NCBI GenBank assembly: GCA_014607495.2
Contig: CP053165.1
Location: forward strand, 4,210,906 to 4,274,905
From: Carposina sasakii
Lineage: Eukaryota; Arthropoda; Insecta; Lepidoptera; Carposinidae
Length of the DNA: 64,000 nt
Direction of reading: 5' to 3'
Shown: piece after piece, positions 46,130-58,100 of the stretch
How positions within the stretch are numbered: position 1 is the stretch's first letter
Layout: every line of letters begins with the position of its first letter
Notes under the pieces: model-generated
Databases searched by the model: none
Seen by the model: only the letters and a program-made list of their open reading frames with translations
What the model was told of the DNA's origin: nothing
Program-made: the position numbers and the translations under genes

Positions 46130-49100
46130 CTAAAAGGAATAAGGACTAGTTAATTGTCTTCGATATCAGTTTTGATAAATTATTAAATAGTATTAAAAAG
46201 TAGAAAAGGAAAACTAACATTCAACAGAAGTTAGAATAACTAATAGTAATCCTAAAACCTACTGCTGACAGGGTAGTTAGTCACATACTTAAGTCAAACA
46301 TAGTATACATAATATTAGGTAATGTATGTAGGTAGGGGGTTTTATCTAATAAAATATAAATTATAATTCAGACTTTAGTTTAGTTTACTACATCGTTCAA
46401 TATTAAGTACATGCACATGCTAATAGAAGTACTGATCATAAAAAGGTAACTATGATGATATTTTTAATGCTCACGGCACATTTCGTACCTAAAGCTACAT
46501 AGACGTACCTACTTTATGTTATGTTATAATTATTATAAACAATTACAAATAAAAAATGAAAATAATTCTTCACCCGAGTGAGATTTGAACTCACGACCAC
46601 TCGCAAATCGTGCTTTCGCTCTAACCAACTGAGCTATCGGGTAAATTAACTCGGATGATGGTAAAGTTTACCATCTCTTTTTTAAATTACATTATTGGCA
46701 ACGTTATTTTTTCATCCCGATACTATACACTAGCCATAAATTATAATTATTGGCAATATTCATTTGTTAACTTCATGGACTTCTTTGAGTAGTTAAGTAT
46801 AATTATCCCATTAATGTCTAAATAAGTATATAGCAAGCAACAATACAAAACTTGCATCAAGTCCAGTCCCTTATTCACATGAGACACATCACAGTCTTTG
46901 CGATTTCTAGATAAAAACTTATAGGAAAACCAAATACGGAATATTTGCACTTACATCCTGTTCGATGTAGGTAACTAGGTTACCTACCGATTTAAAATTC
47001 TATCTATCTATATGTATCCATAAATTCAAGATATAGGCCTCTTGATGCAATTGAGCATGCTTCTTACGAACCTTTACAATAATAAGTCTATTCTATGAAA
47101 TATAAATACACCGCTGAATTTGAACTAATATGTCATAAGAAAAGAGAAAAGACAAAAGTAGCTAAGCTTATACAATTGTAAAGGTCCACATAAATAGGGT
47201 CTTTGACTAATACAAAAGAGCAATGCTTTATTAAAAGCTAATGGTTATAAATTAGTTGGTGACGTCAATTTTCGGTTCCTTTTATGTAACGAGCTACCGC
47301 GCATGGGGAAAAATGGTGGCTAATAATATCCTGTTAAATACAAAGGGAAGGCTTATTGTTGTCATTGGCTAATCTCCAAATATTTTGAGCCATTTTGTAA
47401 TTCAGTATTTATCGAATTGTTTTTGAAAGAGAATTTTGAAAGGGATATTAGTAGGTCATCTTTGGCATAGGACATTCCGGTAAAGCATAATTACCAAGAA
47501 TTATATTGTCTTCTATGCTCGTACTAGCTCGAATTTTATAGGCCCGATTTTTCTAGTGGTCAGAGAGATCTGAACCGCTTCAAGCTTCTAACTGTACCTT
47601 CTTGCAATTTGCAATATTCCATTATCCATCAGTAGGTACTTAGGGTAATGACTGAACTTCTCAAATTAAATGCAACTTCGGCTGATATAAACTTCCGTTG
47701 ATTTATTTTTAGGTACCAAGGTAGCTTTGATATCTTAATATAAAAACGACAACACTGATTTCCCAAAGCCACCTGCCTCCCAATTCCATCGCTCTATTTC
47801 TTCTAACGAAACGCTTTAGGGTGTGCATGCAAGTTAAAACAAGCAGTAGGCAAGTAAAGGAACCCTAAACAAAACGTATCTTTAGCGATTCTATGTGAAA
47901 CAAAATGGTGGAATTAGGAGGCATTCCAAAATAAAGCACACACACAAAATGAAAATTGACTTCAACAGCCATGCAAGCGATACCTTCACGTTCGTATATA
48001 GGTAGTAGGAGTTGACGTGCGCTCCGTTTTCCTCGTGCCTTGGCATGCCACGGGCGTCGAGGGATACCCACCGCTGGTGAGCCCAGCTATCCTGGCCAAG
48101 GGACAGCAAAGGGCTGCTGCGTATGCCGCTCGGTACTGAGCGTTCATTATGACGTAGATGATCGGGTTCACGCATGCGCTCGCGTACAGGAGCAAATAGC
48201 CCGCGATGTGGAACACTGCGGTTAAAGTTTGGTTAAATTGGTACAGTACCTAGATACTAAAATCCCTTAAGTCAAAAGTTCTGAGAATCAAAAGGCGTTG
48301 TTGTGTATCCATATGATTGTAGAATGATCTTTAAATCAAGCCCTGTGCTGATGCGGGACTTCAATTTACCGACATCTCTATCCGAGTCGACTAAGGAACT
48401 CAGGGGCGTTCTCTTATCATTTCTAACTCAAAGCTACATACAAATTGGCGAATCAGAAATATGTAGGTAGGTCGCTACAAGGCATATCATCATTCACTTA
48501 CCAGGATAATGCACATGAGAATCCGAGACTTTAGCAATGGTTATGGGCAAGTAGCAGACGAGGAACGAGAGGAAGATGGCGAGCACCATCTTGGTGATAC
48601 GCCACTCGTTCCTGCGCGCCTTGGTGTCACGGTTGTCTTTGATTGTAGACCTCTTGTCAGCGTTGTTTAGGGTGCTGGGCGTGTTCTGTGACCGCTGGTG
48701 TTCACGCATTCGCTGCTCTGAGCTGGAAATATGGAACTAGATCATACGATTGCCACTGGTTGGTTACCACCAATATGTCATTATAGTGACATCAGTATTT
48801 CTTGCCCATGCAAGGAAGAATAAGGTGTCTTTTCCAGTAAAATGCTATCTATAAATTAACTGTAGGGAGATTAAGACCTGCCGTTGACAATTTGGCGTGA
48901 AAGTTGTATTAGTATCTATATATATGTATACACCTTAATACCTATGTTCAGCAAACGTGGTTTATATACAGGAATTTGTTAAAGAGAAGGAAGGCTCATT
49001 ACCTGTGTACGACCCAAAATATCCTAGCATAGCAAATAACGATGAGCAGCGCAGGAACGATGAAAGCGATTACGAAAAGCGCTGTCTTGGACGAGCGTCC

Positions 49101-52100
49101 TTTGTCATCGACAACTATAGAACACGTCCCTAATTGTAGATCGTAGTCGAATTTACCTGAAATAATAGAAAAAGATTTTAAAAAATTAATTACGAATGAG
49201 GAGACCTTTGATTGGGAAAACTACGTCTTCTAATAAACTCTTTAGAACGAATCTTGGTCCCAAAGAGCAGACGCTGATTCGTAGGAATAGACATACTCAA
49301 GTTCAATGGTAAATTTTGCCCAACACAGTTGTCACGATGATCATGTTATGACTTTTTTCTTGATCGTGAATTTGTGGGGCCCTGGGCTAAAACAATTTAG
49401 GGGCCTAGCAAATTACTCAAGTAATAGCCATAGTCAAAAGACTGTTTTCTATACCTTGATCCCGCAGACAAACTGTTTTAACAGTTTTGTGGGACTTCAA
49501 TTTAGAAATAAGTTTTACACTGTATTTATAATAATAATAAATAAATATAGTGATGTAGATAGGTAGGTATATTATATTTCTTTATATATTATTATTTCTT
49601 TTAATTTTAAACATATTTTTAATTCAAAATGATTGCCTATTGTTTTTAGTGGAGGCTAGGGGCTAGGCTAGCCCTTTGTATCCACGGGCCCTGGGCTATA
49701 GACCAAAAAGCCCTTAGGTAGATCCGCCTATGCTTCTTGGGTCCAGCTATTAAAGAACCTGTCATAATACAAGGCTGCGGGTTACCTTACTATGTGTGAA
49801 ATCCTATAGTAAATACTCAATGAAGATACATCAGTCCATATATCAAGGAAATATTGCTTACCCCAAATCCCAAGTAGTGTCGGAATCTGCATGCCGTACG
49901 CGAAAAGCCACGAGAACAGGATCATGAGAGCTATGTTGTGTTTACGGTACACGCGCGCGTACCAGCTGTGGTGGGCTATCATTATGTATCTGAAAATGAA
50001 ATTAATCTACATAAGAATTGCTCCAAGCTAGAAGAACCGATGGCCGATAGAGCCGAAAGGTTCTAGAGTGGATACCAGGTATCGGCAAACACAGCGTTGG
50101 AAGGCCACCCGCGATATGAACGGACGACATAGTCATGGTCTCGGGCATTGGTCGGATGCAGGCCGCTTCCGACCGGTCGGAGTGGAGGTTGTTGGGGGAG
50201 GCCTATGTTCAGCAGTGGACTTCTTAAAGCTGAGAATGACAGGAATTGGCCTGGGGTCTCCCCATATCCCTACGCGTCTCTTCATGTTCTCATTTTGCTG
50301 ACCATACTTAAATAAAAATTAAACCATACTTAAAACTTAGCCTGATAGAGTATTTTATCAATCCTATACCTATTTATTTCATCTAACGCAGAAATAGGCC
50401 CAATTCGTTTTCGTCAAACTATTGGTCTTGATTATTAATTATTTGATTATTTTATTAGGTATATCATTTATTATACCTGTATGATTTTTGGTCGTCAACG
50501 TTCCCGAAAACTACGGAATCTCCTAATCATCGCGATCTTTTTTCTCCATAGAAGCATACTTGGGAAGTGTCTGGTTTCCAAAATATTAGGGTCCAAAGTT
50601 GAGTAAATTGACTGCGTTTTTCTGCATAAATGCACATTGACGCGTGTAGGAAGATTTTTTCACGATAAATAATTAATATCTGTCTATGAAAAAACTAACA
50701 TAAACACTGGACACTATAAATTTCGCCCGATCTAGTAATAAAAAAAAAAAAAAAATTTACATCGTTTTGTATTTGCATATTTTTCGGCATAAACTTACTT
50801 TATTTGATGTATAAAGTACGTACCCTTCGTTAAGGGTGGCAACGAAAAAACACCCTGTTTAGTTATCTTTCTGCCCTTATCCCATTATTTATGTATTTCG
50901 AAACTCAAGTTGTCAAGGATTCGGCATTAATTTAACCACAGGCTAGCATGATGCCTTGTTTGTATACCTATTATATTGATTATTTAATTATAATTCATTT
51001 TAATTAATTAGATTCTTAATATACATATTAATTATTAAGTACATGTACTTAATATTATTATTACATAATTTATTACATCCTTATTTAATTATGTAAACCC
51101 CTTTTATCTACCTAATTGGAAATTAATGTAATTCTTGAGTTTTAATTTCGAAATCATGAGAGCATTCTAGAGAATTGTAAGCTTCGTAACTCATATTCAT
51201 AATGTTCTTTTGAACACGGCATTTCCATTAGAGAGGATATAAATATTACCTAAAACCCCTACTTACTTTAGGTACTATAAGATGGTGAAATTGATCAAAA
51301 GTAAGTAGGTAACTCATGAATTTTTTTATACTTAAGTACTCATAGATTTTTAAGTTTTGACGCCTTTAGTTTGTAAGTTATTTACCTAATTAGGTAGCAA
51401 GCTGCCTTTCTAATGACTTTTGGCTTGTTAATTAATTGTTAAATAATATTAACTAATATAGCATTACTTAAATACGGAAGGTATAGTAATTACAAATTCT
51501 GCAAGCGTGCGAGGGACAACACATTCCATACGCAACGCACATTAGCATTTCTAAAATGTTACCAACCCTACTGTTTTAACAGTAGATTTGCTGTTTTCAC
51601 ATTAATGTCCATGTTTTCTGTTTCAATTTTCTACTGTTTTTCAACTACCGCTCAGCGCCACCTTTGCAAACGCACGCAATGACGTAAACCACTACGTAAA
51701 CGCAATAGATGGCGATCTTCTTTAGTCGGGATTCGAGGGAATCCCGACCACATTATATGTGTGACAATCATATTAATATACACGGGGAAATCCCAATTTA
51801 TGAATGACAGCTACACGCCTACTGTATTGCGTATCGTATTGTTTTATAAATAAATAAATTAAATAAAAACTATTTCAGACAGAGTTTAAAACATAAGAGT
51901 AAGTATTTGCCCGGTACTGCACCTACCACATGCATGTGAGTATGCGTCCAAATAAGTCCGGCTTTTTTAAATTTTTAACTTATTATTCTTAGAATAATGT
52001 AGACTCCCGCGTATGCAATAAGGCGGTTTGCGAATTGTATGAAACCCGTCGGTGTGCGCTTGCGCAAGACTGAACGAGTCATCACGTGATCCCTTTATAA

Positions 52101-55100
52101 CCTTTGTAAAATTAGGAGCTCGGAAAAAAAGGTTGTCGATTACTGCGGATGACACACTTATATGTGTCATTTATTTAACAAATGACAGTGATAATATCGT
52201 TTGATCTTGAACTGTAACATCACCAGCCAATAATAGAGATCTAATGAACGTTACTTTTACCGTTGCGCGATAAAGCGCCCCAATCCACTAGACAGACCAC
52301 CTAGCATAGCAATCAGCGAAATCCTTGTCCTGATTACAGTACAATAAAACCCCTAAAGGCTTACCTATTCAATGTGATGAGTGCAATGCTCAAGAGGGAT
52401 ACCCCAACGTTCCCGTAGCGTAGAAATGGTACCATCTTGCAGAGCACGTTCCCATGTGACCAGGTACGTGTCCAGAATCCTGATATGGCAAATGGGAGCA
52501 CCATTGCACAGAATAGGAAGTCTGCTGCGCATAAACTGTAATTAAAAAAAGAATAATTTAGGTATTTTATTTTAGGTTTATGTGTTTTATTTAATTATTT
52601 AGTTTATTGGTCTGTTTGTGTACACACATACCTACCTCTTATGTTTATTTCTCTTTCACGATTGGTTTGCTGGAAGAAATCTCTCTTAGAGATAAACACG
52701 CCTTTGTACATAATCTTTGTCATAAACTTTATTTGTGAAAACTTTACTGTGTACAATAAAGCATAATAATAATTCATTGGTAAAGGCATTTTATCACGTT
52801 ATTCCATAGTGTCGGCAAAGTAGAATAGTAGTAGCACTACCTCATGTAAACCCGTGGGTATCGTAAGAGGCGATTGAGGGTTTGGGAGAGGTGGGAAGAT
52901 GTGCCTCTCGCGAGGTGTTGACAATATAGTCTGAAAAGCATACTGTGGGCAGAAATCCAATTTGGAAGTAGCCTTATGGCATGCCCTGGGGTGGCCTACA
53001 TGCAGTGGACTGCAGTAGGCTGATGAGTGTCTATGAAATTCAATTTTCTTTTGAAATAAAGAGGCTTACGCTTGACTACAACACGCCTGATGTTAAGCAC
53101 CGTTGCAGTCTAAGATGGAGCGCGCTTGCCTAAAAGAAACCGGTTCACTCTCGACTTGAAGACCGCAAGATTATAGTTCATGGGGAACAGGGATTCAGGC
53201 AGGGAGTTCCACAGCTTGGCCGTTCCCACTATGAATGTAGAAGCAAAACGCTTAGTACGAGAACGGTAGAACGGCAAGAATTGGAACTCTCTGTATCGGC
53301 CATGTGTGCCTTTCCAAGGGGGTAAGCTTGAAATCTGTAACGCTATGGATACGCAAGCAAAATATCATGCGATTTCACATTGTGTCAATAAAAAAAAAAA
53401 CTATTTAGAAATACCAGCTAGCTAGCTAGCAGATATGATAAACCAATTTATCGACATGTAGCCCAACGTAATACGATAAATAAAGCCGCCTTGTTGAATT
53501 TTGTATAGACACAATACGATATCGCACGATACGATATCCATGATGCGTGGTCATGATAGGGATGCAGATAATTTTATTACAATATCTAGAACTTGACGTC
53601 ACACGTACTTCTAATTGCTAGGTCTCTACAGTAAATATACTAATATCTTTTATGGATTTATCTTGATGGTCAACAGGATTACTCATGTTATAATTATGTA
53701 ATCCAACTACAGCTTAGTGCCAGGTGCATTATTGCTTATTTATTATGCATGAGCTAAGTCATCGGGTAGACAAAGGCCAAGTTAAGTATATGTAGTACTA
53801 GCGGCCGCCCACGGCTTCGCCCGCGTGAGAGTGCATTACTCCCGTGCGAAGTCGGGGCGGATCCCTAGTTATACGTACATTACAAACCTTCCTTGTGAAT
53901 CACTCTATCTATTAAAAAAAACACATCTAAATCCGTTTGAAAGATCTACTCGTAAGCATACATAGGACAGACAGTAGAAAGCGACTTTGTTTTATAATAT
54001 GTAGTGATGCCAATTAAGAAATCAGAACAAAGTAATGGGTAAGATATAATTAAACCATTTAATAAATAAATAAGAAATCTTGTAAATTAATGCATAACTA
54101 TTCGAAGCTTATGGAAATATTATGTAAAAGCTTATAAGAATGCTATGCGATACCAAACTAAATCGTAAAGGTAGATGTTACATAGTTACCTGATAATAAA
54201 GGCAGCCGCAACATTTCTAACTTTCGGACACTTGAGGAGGGCTACCACTGTGAGGAGGTTGCCGAAGAGTCCGATGAGCATGATGAACCCGGTGACAACA
54301 GCGGCGAAGGTCAGCAGACCAGGGGAGAACCTGAAAATACAATGCAAGAATTCGTAATAAAAAAATTGCTGCACGTCTTTTAGGTATTTGTAACAGTCAA
54401 AGATTTTTTTTGTACACAAAAATATTAAACAATGTAGAGTAATTAAAACATAGGCAATAGATGAGAACCAAGAGATCTTGATGAGATTTCTTCCAACAAA
54501 ATGCCATATCTAAAAACAAAAAGAACTGAATATTTCTTGAGAGCCACACAATCCTAATGTCATTATTTTACTTCTAAAGCGCAGTGCTTACAACCAGAAA
54601 ATGGTACAATGCCTCTTAAGTTTTTATGCAAATATACAGGTTATTTTCCTTGCATTTTCTTTCGTATTTTTATTGTACAATGTATCTACATAAAACATTA
54701 ATCTGATCTTGACAGCTGTATGATCCGAAAATACGTTTGTATTATTTGTAAAGAAATAGAGGGCTTTAATAAATAATAATAAATAAAAAAATAAAATCTT
54801 TTTATTTCAGGCTTGTGCCCATAGTGTTAGTATTACACAAACTCTTCAACTAAATAGGATACACAGTAATAATTCAAGAAGAGCCGACAATCTGAGCAAT
54901 GGGCGGTCGTGCATGTCATAAGACTGATATCCCAAAAGGTGTGGGCATATGCAGAGATGTCCAATGTTTCATTAGTGCGCAGTCTACTCTGTCTGAAAAT
55001 TTAATCTGGGGTCAATCTTGTTTACTTTTTTTTACTAACAGTGGAAATAATATCTTTAATCTTATTTTAGGGTAAAAGGAAATTTATAATTTCAATGGCC

Positions 55101-58100
55101 GAGATGTTTCAAAATATAAGACTCTTTTAATACCAGTTGAAATTTAGGACCTTCGTGTTGATTCGGGAATTCTACACATGCATCTCTTTCCGCACTTGTC
55201 TTCGGAGTCGACTTAGGGGGGGGGGGGGTGTTTCCTCAGGCTACGGCGAGGAACTCCTGTTGTTCGGCCACAGTCTATGTATTTAGGTAAACTTTAAAAA
55301 CCTTTTATAACTGGCGTGGTATCGCTACTGATATTTACGTAGATAATGTAAACCTCTGAGAGTCAGGGAGCAAAAACATACCCTAGTAGGTATATTCCTA
55401 GGCGGCTAGGACCTCTTTTATTATATTACTTTCTGTGCACAAAAAGGTATATAGATATCATCAATTTTCCCCTTTCAATGGATAGACAGCAATACAACAG
55501 CCAAAAAGAAAATTAAGAAATATGTAAAATTGTTCAGCTCATGCGTCTTAGATACCAGTAATAAATAAACCGTGCCTTATTGTACGTGGAGATTTACGAC
55601 GGACAGACAGACAACACAATAATGTATCGTTGTAGAAAAATACGAGTATTTTGCTAGAAGCACACGAGCCACTTTAATCGGTTCAAATAATTGCTGAATT
55701 CCCTAAATAGAGTAATTATTTTAATTTTTCCTTACTCAGTCATAACAACCCTTAGTGTATTTATGAATATAAAATATATTTAAAAAATACTTAGTTGTTG
55801 CATCAACAACTACCTAAGCAACAAACAACTTAGGGCTGATTTTTCTAATGGTCATCGGAAAGGGTTAAAGTTGATGCTGTCGTTATCTTGATCAACTTTT
55901 TAAGACAAAAAAAAAGTATTAGTAGTAAGCAGTTAAATTTATGCTATGACTATCTGAGAGCGGAAAACTCGGCCTTAATACTAAAGAAAATCTAATAAGA
56001 ATTACTTCGCAAACAGTCACGAAATTGAAGTGTATCCTAAAAAAATATCCCTCCAATTTAGTGTAAAACAACCTTTTGCAACCTTATACGCATCGTGGCC
56101 GGACACCCGCAGCACCAGCATAAACAGCATAAACCGCCGCAGAAATCGCAAGAGTCCCTACACTCTATCATCGTCAGCTCCAAAATAGAGACGGAAACCA
56201 GCGATGTATAAAGACTGTAGTGAATGCTAAGTGCGGGGGTATTCAGGTGGATAGGGTGCGAAGGGCAAAAGGGAACAGAATTGTAATGGGTTGCAAAACA
56301 AGAGAGGAACGAGATAATGTGAGAAGTAGGTTAGAGAAGGCAGGTGACCTCTTCACGGTGGAGGAGGCCAAAAACAGGAACCCGTTAGTGGTTCTGAAGG
56401 GCGTGTTGCAATGCAACAGTGATGATGACATCACAACCGCCCTTCGGAACCAAAACGGGACTGTTTTCGACTCCCTCGACAGTGACGAGGAAGGGATGGA
56501 GGTCAGGTACCGGAAGAGGACAAGGAACCCGCATGTGGCGCACGTCGTGGTCAGTGTCTCGCCAAAAGTCTGGCAACGCATGACGGCGGCGGGGTTCGTG
56601 TTCGTGGACCTCCAGAGGGTCAGGGTGGAGGATCAATCCCCCCTGGTCCAATGCTCGAGGTGCCTCGGATACGGACACGGCCGCCGTTTCTGCGGCCAGA
56701 CAGAGGAGAGATGCTGCCACTGCGGCGGGCTTCACATGAGGGCAAACTGCCCCGACTGGCTGACGGGCCTACCACCCTCTTGCACAAACTGCACGCGGTC
56801 GGGACTGGCCAAGGCGGACCACAACGCCTTTAGCGACAGTTGTCCTATAAGGCAAAGGTGGGACGCACTGGCCAGATCCTCGGTCGCGTATGAATAGATT
56901 CCAAAATTAAGTACGGGTGAGATAATGTATAGCTATTAAAGTGACGACTAACCACTGAAAAAGTTTATGTCAAACAACTCAGCTTACTTAGTAAGACGAG
57001 CAATGTTGGAGTCGAGGAACACAAAATAAACCGTCTCACCCGTGCCTAAACTGGTACGAAATAAAAAGATGCTAGTAATAAAAACAGCAAAGAAGTAAAC
57101 TTGTATACATAGATAACCTATATATATATAGTTTAGAGTTAGTTATGAATATTAAGTAAATGTAGCATAAGTACTTGGAATTGCAAGAAAAACACCTTAA
57201 CTCATGTCAAAGTAAAGGTCCCAGCTTAACAAAAGAAAAATGTACAAATATGTAGAATACCCTAGTTTATTGTATAGAAGGAAAATAACTTTACATGATA
57301 ATAGAAAACTGTAAGCCATAATATATAAGATAATAAAATAATAAAAAATGCTCTACCCATACAACAAATTAGGATAGAATAGACACAGATTAAGCGGCAA
57401 ACCCAGCCACTCGCTCCACACCTTAGGCCACTTAAAGTTAGCTGTCACACAAAGCTTTTTATAGAACAGGAACTTAAAATATAAAAATGTAGGACCGCTT
57501 ATCGGTCAGAATAATTATATAAATAAAGATAAGGTACACAATTCCCTGCCAGGACTGATTAACGCATGTTTCCAGCGTTTATACATTTAGAATGTACACT
57601 TCACAAAAAATACGAGCGGCCTCGAAGCTTATGAATTACATGAATTTATGGTTGAGTACATAATAATTCGTATGAATGGAACATGTCACCCGGCTGTACG
57701 CTGAAATTGTTGCGAACATGAAAATTGATTAGGTACCTATACACGTATCTACATAGAGGGGTAGGTATTTTTATTGATTTCAGGCTGTTATATTTTCTAC
57801 AAAACGTGAAATATCTATTGTACTTTACATGATAATAGATAAATAACCCTTCCCAAACATTTTCACATGATTTCACCTTGTTTTATAATTGCAATTTTTA
57901 AAATTTATTTATAGAATACACTTTTAAACTCTTTGATTAATTTAAACCTTTAATTCGGAATTCGGACATAAGCCGGCCTTCTAAGATTACCCGTAACATA
58001 AATATACAAACTAAATATTCAAATCAACGAAAATGAACTTTCGATTAATTTTGACAAACACTATTTTTTTATTACCCTAAAGTGAAAACACTCCAAACGT

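Noticed and set aside
51967..52170. 67-codon minus-strand ORF in a moody intron
   Set aside because: Could be an eroded repeat, but I could not name a family; it does not fit moody exon phases.
56918..57044. Inverted pair ACGGGTGAGA / TCTCACCCGT as transposon ends around the gag ORF
   Set aside because: Both lie downstream of the ORF, too short and with no target duplication.
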